DNA of 23,720 nucleotides from Caldilineaceae bacterium (GTDB lineage: Bacteria; Chloroflexota; Anaerolineae; Caldilineales; Caldilineaceae). Positions 1 to 8,708 of this stretch are shown here, one piece after another (the stretch's first letter is position 1; every line of letters starts with the position of its first letter). The notes under the pieces are model-generated. The model made no database searches. It saw only the letters and a list, made by a program, of their open reading frames with translations, and was not told the DNA's origin. The stretch is taken from NCBI GenBank assembly GCA_026645575.1, contig JAPKMW010000138.1, positions 1 to 23,720 of the forward strand, written 5' to 3'. The position numbers and the translations under genes were made by a program.

Positions 1-694
1 CCGTTGCACTAGGTGTCGGGGTTGGCGTCAGGGTTGGCGTCAGGGTTGGTGTCGGGGTTGGCGTCAGGGTTGGTGTCGGGGTTGGTGTTGGCGTCGTCGG
101 TTCAATACAAGCGGCGGCAATACCGATGGAGTCCTCTGCATAGTAGTACCACATGCCCGGCTGTGGTACGTCAAAGGTCAAATACTGAACCATCGCTTGT
201 TCTTCAATGATTTGATAGGGAACAAGCGGGTCGGTGACAGCAAAATAATTCTTGCGTTGATCGATATCATCATCAATCACCACTAACTTAATCGTCTGCC
301 CAACTTGAAACGTCCCAATCATATAGGCATCGTGATAAACCGCAGGTAACACACAGTTGCCATCGCAGACCCAAACGCGTTCAGTTTCCCTAGCAACATA
401 AGTGCGCTCACCCTGATTATTCATTGTCCCACTTTCCAAAACAAAGCGAAAGGGATCGAGGCGCTTGACAATAAACCTTTCAAAGCCGGCTTCTAGGGTA
501 AATGCTCCAGGGCCAACCCCGAGAAACTTGATAGTGGGCAAGCCGTCGGCGCACGGGGAGACAGATGGCATCACCGGTGATTGTTGTGCGAACGCTGGTT
601 GACTAAAGCGACTCCAGACAAAGATGGCTAAACCTAAGCTGAGCAGCAAAATGGCTTGCTTCCAGCTAAGCGCTATCAATCTATAAGACAACAT
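1..694 (-). CDS. Secreted protein with Pro-Thr-rich tail (partial, continues past window start)
   Basis: The minus frame is open for 231 codons from ATG at 694 to the window edge with no stop, so the C-terminus is missing. A strong ribosome site (AAGGAGG, about 703-709) precedes the start. Residues 1-37 form a signal peptide: a basic start (MLSYRL), a hydrophobic core (AILLLSLGLAIFVW) and an AFA|QQ cleavage site. The mature part (about residues 38-200) has a few cysteines (SPCADG, WVCDGNCVLP, AACIEP) and looks like a small beta-rich domain. It recalls the bacterial pre-peptidase C-terminal or Ig-like type, but I do not recognise a named family. From about residue 204 it becomes a Pro-Thr/Leu-Thr repeat built from a 12-base unit. 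Such linkers are common in surface proteins of Chloroflexota and usually join a domain to a wall- or membrane-associated segment. Its GC content looks lower than that of the neighbouring large gene. Existence of the gene is well supported; its function is unknown. Confidence 0.85.
   Translation of the reverse strand, partial: MLSYRLIALSWKQAILLLSLGLAIFVWSRFSQPAFAQQSPVMPSVSPCADGLPTIKFLGVGPGAFTLEAGFERFIVKRLDPFRFVLESGTMNNQGERTYVARETERVWVCDGNCVLPAVYHDAYMIGTFQVGQTIKLVVIDDDIDQRKNYFAVTDPLVPYQIIEEQAMVQYLTFDVPQPGMWYYYAEDSIGIAAACIEPTTPTPTPTPTLTPTPTPTLTPTLTPTPTPSAT
12..83 (-). repeat. 12-base minisatellite encoding Pro-Thr repeats
   Basis: There are six consecutive 12-base units on + of two kinds, GGTGTCGGGGTT and GGCGTCAGGGTT, at 12-23, 24-35, 36-47, 48-59, 60-71 and 72-83. 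Read on minus they encode Pro-Thr-Pro-Thr or Pro-Thr-Leu-Thr. The unit is a multiple of three, so copy-number change would alter linker length without breaking the frame. Confidence 0.9.
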
Positions 695-921
695 ACTACA
701 CCTCCTTCTACCTAAAATTCATGCAACAGTACTTGGATGAAGGTTGCTCCCACTAGGAGCAGGTAAAGGCATAGAAGTTTGGAATTCCAATGGAAAGAAA
801 ACCATAACTTAAAAAATCATGTTTTGGGCATTTGCTAATAAACGCTGATTTTCCCTTTAATTTTACAACTAACATTTGAATTATACACTATTATCCATAC
901 TCTATCTATACTTATTATATA

Positions 922-939
922 CTATCTATACGTAGATAG
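922..939. promoter_or_regulatory. 7-bp palindrome in AT-rich spacer (possible operator)
   Basis: CTATCTA (922-928) and TAGATAG (933-939) are perfect inverted arms around TACG. The left arm with two more bases (CTATCTATA) also occurs at 902-910. The spacing and AT-rich setting between divergent genes suit a dimeric regulator site, but no regulator is known. Confidence 0.35.
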
Positions 940-1012
940 ACGTAATTTCATACGACTAAGATACTAACAATATGCTGACAGTGTACTGACAATTAACGGA
1001 ATTCCTTGCTAC

Positions 1013-1035
1013 AACAGAATACATGCTATTCTGTT
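1013..1035. promoter_or_regulatory. 9-bp palindrome (possible operator near a promoter)
   Basis: AACAGAATA (1013-1021) and TATTCTGTT (1027-1035) are perfect 9-base arms around CATGC. A TATACA hexamer lies just downstream at 1044-1049. If that were a -10 element, the palindrome would cover the -35 position, as a repressor site would. A weak factor-independent terminator for minus-strand transcripts is an alternative, but there is no T-run of convincing length. Confidence 0.4.
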
Positions 1036-1250
1036 CCTTTTACTATACAATTGATTTACAACAAAACAACTAGACATAAGATGGGGCGCGGGCTAGTCAT
1101 ATGGGCGGTATTTGCGGTCAATCTGGTAATTTTTTGTCAAAAAAACGCTCCCTTTCCTTCCTGACTTGAGCTATTGTAGAGCGCAGTGATCTTCTTGCCA
1201 AGCTATACATCCACCGATGTAGCACCGATCTAATCAGGAGTGGAACGACA

Positions 1251-4200
1251 ATGAAGCTTCTCTATCGTTGTAAACGAATGTTTGATACGCTGTTACTTCT
1301 CTTGCTCTTGCTCTTGCTCCCGCGCCCGGCCTCTGCCCACGGTGTCACCCCGCCGCAAGATCCATCGCCGCTGGTGGTGCATGGCAACGACAAACGAGGG
1401 CTACTCACCCTCACCCTACGCGCCGACCGGGCGGTTGCCCCCGGCGAAACCGTTACGTTGGTGCTAGAAACCACCCCTACCCTGGACGCCACCCCCTTGA
1501 CCATACAATGGCTGCTGCCCGATGGTGGTGAGTTATTGGGCGGCGCTGCCGTTGTCACCCTGCCGGCAAGTGCAAAGACAGGCGTTACGTTTCAACAACA
1601 GGTGCGCTTTCCTACCGCCGGCATCTACCAAGTGAATGTTGCGGCGGGTTACAACATTGGCGAAGCGATGCAGGTCAGCGCGGCAGGGGTTCTTATCTTT
1701 ACGGTGCAACCCGGCGGTGCGGCCACCGTCACCCGCCACGACCCGCGCATTGACATCACCAAACAGCGCCTTGTTCCCACCACCATTACCGTCGAGGATG
1801 GGGTGCGCGCTGCCGACGCCAATGGCGACCCCTGCTTCACCATCAACGGCACCGTCACCCGTTTGGAACGGACGCCCACCCCTGGCATGAATCCGCCCTA
1901 TACCGACCGCCGTGTCGCCGTGCGCAATGTGCCAGTCGATATGATGGAGGAGGATACGCTTTTTGATGATTACTATGGCACCCGTCTGACCGACGCCAAT
2001 GGCAATTTTAACTTCTCTTTCTGTGACGATGATGGCTGGTTTGACGATGAGTTGGAACTCTACGTCCTGCTGCGCGCCGAAATCTGGGACGGTCAGGGCC
2101 GCAAGGTTGTCGAAATTGTGGATAGCTCCTGGATCGACGAGGTGCATGAATTTGAGTCGGGGCGCCAGGAGTCAGAGGGCGGCACACTGCGCTTCGACAT
2201 GGCCTTTGACATTAATTATAATCCGGCCAACATCGCCGCCGGCGCCACCTTTGGCAGCGAAGTCTATAATATTGCCGATGCGATCTATAGCGCCTGGCTC
2301 TTTTGGAATAACAATGGCGGCGCTGCCGGCGATGACGCCATCTTTGCCGACACAACCGAAGTGCATTACGAACCCGGTTATGATGACGACGGTTCCTATT
2401 ATCAACCCTTCTGGAATGAAATCACCATTGCTGATGCTCCTGGCGACCCCGACGGTTGGGACGATAGTGTGATCATTCACGAGTGGAACCACTTTGCCGA
2501 TGACGTTTACGGTTGCGATGACACCCCCGGCGGCGACCACTCCTTCTTTGCTAACACCGACGACACTGAACTAGCCTGGAGTGAAGGTTACGCCAACTAC
2601 TATCAGGGCGTTGTACGCCAGGCCAATGGCGATCCCAACGCCGTCACCTATATTGATGTCAATGGCGCTGGCAGAGCCGGCAGTGCAAACCTGGAAAGTT
2701 GGAACACCATTTCCACGACCCTCAACAGCGTTTTCAACGAGGGTGCGATTGCGGCCATGCTCTGGGATTTGCAGGATAACACCATTGACGGCAATGATCG
2801 CGTCGCCTACGGCCATCGTGTTACCCAGGAAGTCTTTACCGATCCGGTCTTTGAATCCAACGGCGACATCTTTGACGACACTTGCAATGTCTATGTCTAC
2901 TTGCGCGCCTGGCAACAGATGGGCCGACCAGCCACGCGCGACACGGCCGCTGCCGTCAGCCAGAATATCGGCTACAGTCCGCCCGGTTTTGATGGCGTGC
3001 GCGCCGCCCAACAGGTAGATGCCGCCACCGCGCAAACGGTCAGCGCGGTTGATGTAGCGCCGAATGCGCTGGGAACCGATTATCGCTGGTGGAAACAACT
3101 CACCTGGGTGGTGGACAACAGCACCAGCATGGCCGGCCCCAAACTCGACGGCGCGAAGACGGTGATCAACGAACAACTGAACGATCTGAACAACCACCCC
3201 AAAGGCGTTGACTTCAATCTCTACACCTTCAACCACGAGGGCAACCTCAACCGCAAAATCTTTGAAAACGAGTTTTACGCCGACCGCATCACGCCAGCCA
3301 TCAACGGACTGGCCGCGACCAACAGCTTCGACCTTGATTGTGGCAGTTTTGTCTATGGCTTACAAGCGATGAAAAGCGCCCTGGTTGGCAAGCGTTCCGG
3401 CGACCTTTGGCTCTTCACCGATGGTCGCGACGCCCAGTCCCCGCGCGTTGATACGGTGGTGCAGCAACTGAACCGGCAACAAGTAAAAGGCTCAATTGCT
3501 TTGCTTGGCGGCTGTGCAACCCCGCCACCCAACCCCAATCGCCTCAACGGCACGGAAAATTATCTCGGCGCCGGCGCCGGGCCGCAATCGAGCGGGATTG
3601 TGCCCTACATGGTGACGGCAATGCGCAGTGGCGGTCAGTTCCTCTTTGTCAACCCCGACCAGATTGGGTTGGCTGCCGACATCCTGCGCGCCCAGGTAGC
3701 CAACAGCGCCGGCGCCGGTCGCTGGAGCGACTATGTGAGCGACTTCCCCCTCTACCGCTGGGACAAGCTTGATGCCAACGAATACCGCTGGATCGACACT
3801 TCACTCGCAGCGGGTGGCGCCTATGCCGGTCAACCCTATCAGAAAGCGATTCAGGTCTTCTTTCCACAACCTTTTACCATCTGGGGCCAGACCACTAACT
3901 TCGGCTGGGTGCAAGAGGACGGCTATATCCTCATGGGTAATGCCCTCAACGCGCCGACATTGGATATCCTCTACGCACCGCTCAACTGGAGAAATCGCTA
4001 TTGTGGGCCGCGCCTCGCGGCGTCGCCAGAGGATGTTCCCTGCTTTACCGATTATGTTGAAATCTTCACCAAAAAAGATGGGCCATGGTTTGCCGTCACC
4101 ACCACCGGCATTGCCGAATCGGGCCAGACTCGCGCCTATCAAGTGCTGCTCGATAGTGCCACCGGCGAGATTCGCTATCAATACCAGGCGCTCGACAGCA

Positions 4201-6395
4201 GCGATAGCGGCAGAGCCGAAATCGCCGTCACTGACTCTACGCGGAATCCACGGATAGTGGTGAGCAACAAGGATGTCAACGGGGCGCGGCCCGGCACAGG
4301 CTACAAATTCTACTGGGCGCCGCCCCAACCGGCGAAAACCTTCAACGTCGCCGTCGATGAGTTGATGGAAGGCGTCGGCTTTATGCTCACTGGCTACAGC
4401 GGCGACTTTGAAACCATGATTGTGCGCACGCCCGACGGCAACCCCGTGGACTGCAATGACGCTGCCAATGTTCTCTGTCTCAACTTGGGCAAGGTGCAAT
4501 ATGTGCAGGTCAATGTCAACGGACGCGCCGGCACCTGGACGGCCACGGTTGACGCCGCCGCCCCTAGTAATCAAGGCACCTTCTCCTTCATTGCCGTCGC
4601 CGCCAGCAGCGTCGGCGCTGAAATTTTGACCGACCATTCGCTCTATAGCAAGAGCGCGCACAAAGTGCTGGTCAAGTTGGGCCGATCGGCTGATAACAAC
4701 GTGCTGACCGGCTGGTTCCAAAAACCCAATGGCGCGCGCTGGGGCAGCCAGTTCACCCTCTACGACGATGGCGCCCACGATGATCTCTTCCCTGGCGACG
4801 GCTACTTTGGCGGCGCAGCCACGCCCCCCGGTGTTGGGGCCGGCTACCTCTGGGTGAGTGGCGCCGTGGGTGGCGTGACCTTCCAGCGCGCCGATCCGGT
4901 GCTTTTTAACTTCCAACCCTTCCAGGTGGTCGCCACCGCGACCCGCTTTAGCAATGACAACGACACCCCAACCGCCGTCGTCCTGACCCTAACCAATGGC
5001 GACACGGTCTACCACTGCTTTGAACCGGATGTAACTGTGCCGGATCAGTGGGCTTCTTGGTCGTATACCTGGGACTATGACCAACTGGGGCCGCTCTGTC
5101 TGCAACCTGGGGAAACAAGACAGCATGTTCTCACGGTCTACCCGGCCTGGTTTGAAGCGCCCAGCGGTTCGACCGGCGAAGTGACCATCTCCTTTAGCGA
5201 TGTGGACAACCCCGCCATTGATGACAGCGCCACCGTCACCTTTATGCGCCAGCGCGCCGTCATGAATGTGCAGATCGACAACGCCTTCCGCTCCACCTAC
5301 ATCCGGCCCAACGGCACGGATACGGTAACGTTGCAGGTAGCCGTCTTTGATGAACAAGGGATCTTTGTTGCCGATGGCACACCCGTGCAGATCCAGACGA
5401 CGCTAGGCACGGTCACCCCAACCAGCGGCGCGACCAAAGGGGGTCTGGTACAAGTCACCTTTACGGCGGGAACGCAAGCGGGCGATGCTACGATTACGGC
5501 CAGCGTGGGGCAGGTCAGCGACACAACCACCATGCACCTGCGCAACCCGCTGCCCAATGCAATTGATCTGAACGCAACGCCAACGGATCTTTCCACTGGC
5601 AGCGCCAATTCTATCCTCGTTGCCACCGTGCGCGACCGCTGGGGCAACCCGCTTGCCAATCAGCCGGTGCGTCTGGGTATCAGCGGTGACGGTCAACAGG
5701 GTACATTGACTGGCGCCACCGAAGTGCTGACCATGACGACTGATGGCAACGGCCAGGTCACGGCCACCTTTACCAAGATTCCGACTGCGACCGGCAACGT
5801 CGATGTGCGCGCGGATCTGTTGGTGACAGAGGGAGGCAAACAGCAGGCCGCACATACGGCACAAAGCACTTTGGCCCTGGGCGGCGTTGATCCGACAAGA
5901 CCCAACACACTCTATCTGCCAGTCGTTATCAAACAGGGTCAACCAGCCACTAGTGTGGCAAACTTAACCATCTTTGGCGATGCGCTAGCTGCCGGATGGG
6001 AGAATTGGTCGTGGGAGAGCGCCGTCAACCTGGCGAATGGCGCGCCGGTGCAAAATGGCAGCGCTTCGATTGCCATCACCTTCAACGCCGCCAACGCCGG
6101 TTTCTCGCTCCGGTCGCCAGTCGCGATTGATGCGAAGCAATATAGCGCGATTCGCTTTCTGGTCTTTGGCAGCGGCAGTGGCAACGCCCTCCTGGTCTAC
6201 ACCGAAGCCGGCGACGAGGGGCCAGTGAGCGCGACGCAACAAGCCGTGACAGCGCCCGCCGGGCAATGGACGACAGTCACGGTGCCGTTGAGCGCGCTGG
6301 GCAACCCAGCGGTGATCAAGCGGGTCAGCATTCAGGAACACGGCGGCAGCGCTCAACCAACCTTCTATGTAGATGAGTTGATGTTGATTCCATAA
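1251..6395 (+). CDS. Large secreted metallopeptidase-VWA-Ig multidomain protein
   Basis: A 1714-residue exported protein. The start ATG at 1251 has AGGAG ten bases upstream. Residues 1-29 are a signal peptide (KLLYRCKR, a run of ten leucines, ASA|H). Residues about 30-160 look Ig-like. A zinc-peptidase motif HEWNH (410-414) is followed by WSEGYANYY with E445, the HExxH...E arrangement of gluzincin peptidases. Residues about 615-790 are a von Willebrand A domain with a MIDAS motif DNSTS (622-626) and TDGR (723-726). Two invasin-type (Big_1-like) Ig domains fall at about 1338-1432 and 1436-1533. A short linker with YLPVV (1555-1559), common in secreted Chloroflexota proteins, leads to a C-terminal jelly-roll-like domain (about 1567-1714, ending FYVDELMLIP) resembling carbohydrate-binding modules. 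It probably cleaves or binds extracellular protein or polymer at the cell surface. The domains are recognised by motif only; the substrate is unknown. A long hairpin follows the stop. Confidence 0.9.
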   Translation: MKLLYRCKRMFDTLLLLLLLLLLPRPASAHGVTPPQDPSPLVVHGNDKRGLLTLTLRADRAVAPGETVTLVLETTPTLDATPLTIQWLLPDGGELLGGAAVVTLPASAKTGVTFQQQVRFPTAGIYQVNVAAGYNIGEAMQVSAAGVLIFTVQPGGAATVTRHDPRIDITKQRLVPTTITVEDGVRAADANGDPCFTINGTVTRLERTPTPGMNPPYTDRRVAVRNVPVDMMEEDTLFDDYYGTRLTDANGNFNFSFCDDDGWFDDELELYVLLRAEIWDGQGRKVVEIVDSSWIDEVHEFESGRQESEGGTLRFDMAFDINYNPANIAAGATFGSEVYNIADAIYSAWLFWNNNGGAAGDDAIFADTTEVHYEPGYDDDGSYYQPFWNEITIADAPGDPDGWDDSVIIHEWNHFADDVYGCDDTPGGDHSFFANTDDTELAWSEGYANYYQGVVRQANGDPNAVTYIDVNGAGRAGSANLESWNTISTTLNSVFNEGAIAAMLWDLQDNTIDGNDRVAYGHRVTQEVFTDPVFESNGDIFDDTCNVYVYLRAWQQMGRPATRDTAAAVSQNIGYSPPGFDGVRAAQQVDAATAQTVSAVDVAPNALGTDYRWWKQLTWVVDNSTSMAGPKLDGAKTVINEQLNDLNNHPKGVDFNLYTFNHEGNLNRKIFENEFYADRITPAINGLAATNSFDLDCGSFVYGLQAMKSALVGKRSGDLWLFTDGRDAQSPRVDTVVQQLNRQQVKGSIALLGGCATPPPNPNRLNGTENYLGAGAGPQSSGIVPYMVTAMRSGGQFLFVNPDQIGLAADILRAQVANSAGAGRWSDYVSDFPLYRWDKLDANEYRWIDTSLAAGGAYAGQPYQKAIQVFFPQPFTIWGQTTNFGWVQEDGYILMGNALNAPTLDILYAPLNWRNRYCGPRLAASPEDVPCFTDYVEIFTKKDGPWFAVTTTGIAESGQTRAYQVLLDSATGEIRYQYQALDSSDSGRAEIAVTDSTRNPRIVVSNKDVNGARPGTGYKFYWAPPQPAKTFNVAVDELMEGVGFMLTGYSGDFETMIVRTPDGNPVDCNDAANVLCLNLGKVQYVQVNVNGRAGTWTATVDAAAPSNQGTFSFIAVAASSVGAEILTDHSLYSKSAHKVLVKLGRSADNNVLTGWFQKPNGARWGSQFTLYDDGAHDDLFPGDGYFGGAATPPGVGAGYLWVSGAVGGVTFQRADPVLFNFQPFQVVATATRFSNDNDTPTAVVLTLTNGDTVYHCFEPDVTVPDQWASWSYTWDYDQLGPLCLQPGETRQHVLTVYPAWFEAPSGSTGEVTISFSDVDNPAIDDSATVTFMRQRAVMNVQIDNAFRSTYIRPNGTDTVTLQVAVFDEQGIFVADGTPVQIQTTLGTVTPTSGATKGGLVQVTFTAGTQAGDATITASVGQVSDTTTMHLRNPLPNAIDLNATPTDLSTGSANSILVATVRDRWGNPLANQPVRLGISGDGQQGTLTGATEVLTMTTDGNGQVTATFTKIPTATGNVDVRADLLVTEGGKQQAAHTAQSTLALGGVDPTRPNTLYLPVVIKQGQPATSVANLTIFGDALAAGWENWSWESAVNLANGAPVQNGSASIAITFNAANAGFSLRSPVAIDAKQYSAIRFLVFGSGSGNALLVYTEAGDEGPVSATQQAVTAPAGQWTTVTVPLSALGNPAVIKRVSIQEHGGSAQPTFYVDELMLIP

Positions 6396-6408
6396 GTACG
6401 CCCATTCC

Positions 6409-6465
6409 GCTCGTAGCCGGTGCGTGATCAGCGGTTGGGACACCGGTCACGCACCGGCTACGAGC
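6409..6465. repeat. Long inverted repeat after the metallopeptidase gene (possible terminator)
   Basis: Two perfect 19-base arms, 6409-6427 (GCTCGTAGCCGGTGCGTGA) and 6447-6465, flank a 19-base loop. It starts 13 bases after the stop codon. There is no T-run after it, so a classical intrinsic terminator is uncertain. It may be a repetitive extragenic palindrome acting as a transcript end or stabiliser. Confidence 0.7.
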
Positions 6466-6497
6466 AGGGTGCTGGGTAATCAGCTAGAATTACTTTC

Positions 6498-6527
6498 GCT
6501 CTGTGCGAGTCCGTGACGCGCCTTAGG
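6498..6527 (+). repeat. Half copy of the 11607-11660 palindromic element
   Basis: GCTCTGTGCGAGTCC... at 6498-6527 closely matches the left arm of the hairpin at 11607-11630. They share GCGAGTCCGTGAC exactly (6505-6517 versus 11614-11626) plus GCTCT at the start. The partner arm is absent here, so this looks like a decayed copy of the same dispersed element. Confidence 0.55.
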
Positions 6528-6615
6528 CCATTCCAAAGAATAGAATCCAGACTGGTCTACCACCTTATGAGTTCGCTCGTATATATTCACATCAAGCTGG
6601 AAAGTAAGGTAAGTC

Positions 6616-7692
6616 ATGAGTTTGGGTACAACACCAGACAATGTCGCCTATGTGATTATCGCCCTGCTGGCCGCGCTGCCGGTCTGCCTGCTCTTGCTGG
6701 GGGTGGGTAGTCTGTTGCGGCGCCTGTTGGGGATTCAATCGACGCTTCTGGGGCTTTTTGTCATCGCCCTGCCGTTGGGGGGTACGCTGGTCGGCGCCTC
6801 GCTCTATCTGGATCAGGCCGGCGTCATTGCCCCGGCGCAGGTTCTCAAGAAAACGGAAACGATCGGATTTCGCAAAGAAGGCGACTGGCGTCACCGCTAT
6901 GAAGTGCAACTCCAATATAGCGCTCCCGATGGTACGGCGCCAGGGACCGGTTTCACCACAACGGCGGCGGTTTTTGATGCACTACACGAAGGTGGTAGCA
7001 CCGCCGTGCGCACGGTCTCGATCAACGGCTGGTTCAACCTGGTGCGGCTGACCGATCAATCAACCTGGACATGGATTCCGTGGAACTGGCTTGCCATCGG
7101 TCTAGGGATCATTCTCCTGGCGTGGCTGGGGTGGCGCTTTTTTCAGAACAAGACCGGGTGTGCGCTGCTGATCCTGGTGGCGCTGGGGATCTTTGTCACC
7201 CCCTTTGGCTGGAAATATATCGAGTGGCAGAATAGCCAGAATCCCAACCTGATGCCGCTGCGGGCAACTGGCGTTATCACCCAAATCGGGCATGTCACCG
7301 AGATCGATCCCTTGCCAGGCGATGGCAGCGGCAGCAGCGAGTGGGAAACCCAAATCGAAGCCGTCCAACCCTATGATATTGTGGTGGTGCGCTACACGCC
7401 GCAAGGCTATGAAGAACCGATCTTCGGCGTTGATGCCATTGACGTGGGCAGCCAGATGGTGAGACCGGAGATGCAAGTGGAGATTGCCTATGCGCCAACC
7501 GATCCACGTCGCGTGCGGCTGTTACAGGGGACACGTTCGCACCACTGGAAAAACCCGGTCGCCTGGTTACGCGAGCAATCGCTGGCCGTTCTCCTCATCC
7601 TGCTTTTGCTCGGTGCGGTGCAGGGCATCGAACGCTGGGGGCGGCGGTGGCTGCAGCGACGAGCGGCGCTCCCTTCCTCGCCTTTTAAGTAG
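6616..7692 (+). CDS. DUF3592-like multi-pass membrane protein
   Basis: A 358-residue protein with about five hydrophobic segments: residues about 8-30, 38-60, 155-176, 181-202 and 323-343. Between them lie two soluble beta-rich parts (about 70-145 and 210-318). The second ends in VEIAYAPTDPRRVRLLQG, resembling the closing 'V.YdPxdPxxarl' strand of DUF3592 proteins, and QVLKKTETIGFRKEGDW in the first part fits a related module. The function is unknown, and assignment to DUF3592 rests on this pattern only. The start ATG has only a weak ribosome site (TAAGGT). It stands alone, flanked by hairpins on both sides, so it is probably a single-gene transcript. The reading frame is certain; the family call is moderate. 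Confidence 0.8.
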   Translation: MSLGTTPDNVAYVIIALLAALPVCLLLLGVGSLLRRLLGIQSTLLGLFVIALPLGGTLVGASLYLDQAGVIAPAQVLKKTETIGFRKEGDWRHRYEVQLQYSAPDGTAPGTGFTTTAAVFDALHEGGSTAVRTVSINGWFNLVRLTDQSTWTWIPWNWLAIGLGIILLAWLGWRFFQNKTGCALLILVALGIFVTPFGWKYIEWQNSQNPNLMPLRATGVITQIGHVTEIDPLPGDGSGSSEWETQIEAVQPYDIVVVRYTPQGYEEPIFGVDAIDVGSQMVRPEMQVEIAYAPTDPRRVRLLQGTRSHHWKNPVAWLREQSLAVLLILLLLGAVQGIERWGRRWLQRRAALPSSPFK

Positions 7693-7713
7693 TGTGCGCA
7701 AATAGTTCAAGCC

Positions 7714-7779
7714 GCGTGCGCGGCACTGACCAGTCGATGGGTGGGTAGAGCCAGCGGTCTTGGTCAGTGCCACGCACGC
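7714..7779. repeat. Long inverted repeat after the DUF3592-like gene (possible terminator)
   Basis: Nineteen-base arms 7714-7732 and 7761-7779 (TGGTCAGTGCCACGCACGC) pair with one mismatch around a 28-base loop. It lies 22 bases past the stop codon. No T-run follows. Together with the hairpins at 6409, 11586 and 13560 it suggests that each transcription unit here ends in a long palindrome. Confidence 0.65.
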
Positions 7780-7890
7780 TACTCACCCCGCGACCCAACA
7801 ACACAGCGTGCGTATAGTACACGTTGCCCATTCCCGCAAAGATAAAACATGAAATTTGCTGGTTGCCGGCTGCTTTGTCACCGACAGTTG

Positions 7891-7899
7891 TGATATAAT
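7891..7899 (+). promoter_or_regulatory. Extended -10 promoter for the DUF4230/MalT-like operon
   Basis: TGATATAAT contains a perfect TATAAT hexamer (7894-7899) preceded by the TGn of an extended -10 element. No good -35 lies 17 bases upstream, which extended -10 promoters tolerate. Transcription would start near 7906, giving a leader of about 32 bases to the GTG at 7938. Confidence 0.6.
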
Positions 7900-7937
7900 G
7901 GCGCCGCGCATAGTTGACATGGACAGAGGAGAAGGCT

Positions 7938-8708
7938 GTGATCGCAGAGAGAGAAGCGCCCGTGGCCCAGAAACGGGCGACGGTTCAACGTTGGCAATGG
8001 GTGGGGGTCAGCGCCATTCTGTTGGGCTTGTTGGTCTTGATTGCGCCGTTGGTGCTGTTCCTTACCACACAGTTAACGCCAGGTACGCAACCGGCAACCA
8101 CCAGCGAACTATGGCCGACGGCGCCAGCAACCTTTGTTGCGCCGAAGCAAAAGACGCCGGTCGAGCCGCTACGCCAACCAGCGGCGTTAACAGCGCCGGA
8201 GTGGCGCACGCTCAACCATCTGACGACCATTGAATATAATGCTTCCAGCATTGTCATGCAGGAGCGCACGGCGGATTTTGAAGAATTTCTGCGCACCGTA
8301 CCCTGGGTGGGCGACACCTTTTTGCCGGCGCTGGGCAAGGATGTGGTGACGGATCGCATGGTGGTAAAAGCCGTGGGCAAGGTGCGGCTGGGTGTGGAGA
8401 TGGCCCAGATCGCCGATGTACAGATCACCGGCGGCACGATCCGCTTCAGCTTGCCCCAACCGCAGGTAGTCGATGTGGAGATTCTGCCCGAGCAATCGCA
8501 AATTTTTGAGCAGCAGCACTTCTGGTTGTTGTCCCAATATGCGGGTATGGAAAATGCCGCGTTGGCACAGGCACGCGCCCAACTACAAAGCGAAGTGACC
8601 GCCAATGCAGAGATGCTACGCCTGACCGCCAGCATGGCGCGCCTGAAGCTGACCAACTTTTTACGCAAAGCCGGCTTTACAACCATAGAAATCACCTTCC
8701 GTGGCTGA
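7938..8708 (+). CDS. DUF4230 membrane-anchored protein
   Basis: A protein of about 256 residues. I chose GTG at 7938 because GAGGAG lies six bases upstream; the in-frame TTG at 7914 would sit only a few bases from the predicted transcription start. One membrane segment (about residues 18-45, [19 protein letters not shown]) is followed by a Pro/Thr-rich stretch and then an extracytoplasmic DUF4230-like domain. The signs are a [12 protein letters not shown] 'gatekeeper' strand, [14 protein letters not shown], and a C-terminal helical part ([27 protein letters not shown]) typical of that family. The biochemical role of DUF4230 is unknown. The stop overlaps the start of the MalT-like regulator by eight bases, so the two are translated together and may work together. 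Confidence 0.85.
   Translation: MIAEREAPVAQKRATVQRWQWVGVSAILLGLLVLIAPLVLFLTTQLTPGTQPATTSELWPTAPATFVAPKQKTPVEPLRQPAALTAPEWRTLNHLTTIEYNASSIVMQERTADFEEFLRTVPWVGDTFLPALGKDVVTDRMVVKAVGKVRLGVEMAQIADVQITGGTIRFSLPQPQVVDVEILPEQSQIFEQQHFWLLSQYAGMENAALAQARAQLQSEVTANAEMLRLTASMARLKLTNFLRKAGFTTIEITFRG

Larger units (their letters stand above)
695..1250. other. AT-rich divergent intergenic region (556 bases)
   Basis: No coding region is visible here. It lies between two divergently transcribed secreted-protein genes and is far more AT-rich (about 780-1080) than the flanking genes. It contains the ribosome site of the left gene (about 703-709) and that of the right gene (AGGAG, 1236-1240). It also holds two palindromes described separately and a TTTTTTG-T-CAAAAAA palindrome near 1132-1147. 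Several TATA-like hexamers occur, but I cannot assign a -35/-10 pair with confidence. Confidence 0.7.

Noticed and set aside
13..210. Plus-strand ORF of Ser-Gly-Leu repeats
   Set aside because: It is the antisense of the Pro-Thr repeat in the minus-strand secreted protein and has no ribosome site.
3801..4916. 371-codon open frame on the minus strand inside the metallopeptidase gene
   Set aside because: It lies wholly within the well-supported 1714-residue gene, shows no family motif and reflects codon bias of a GC-rich gene.
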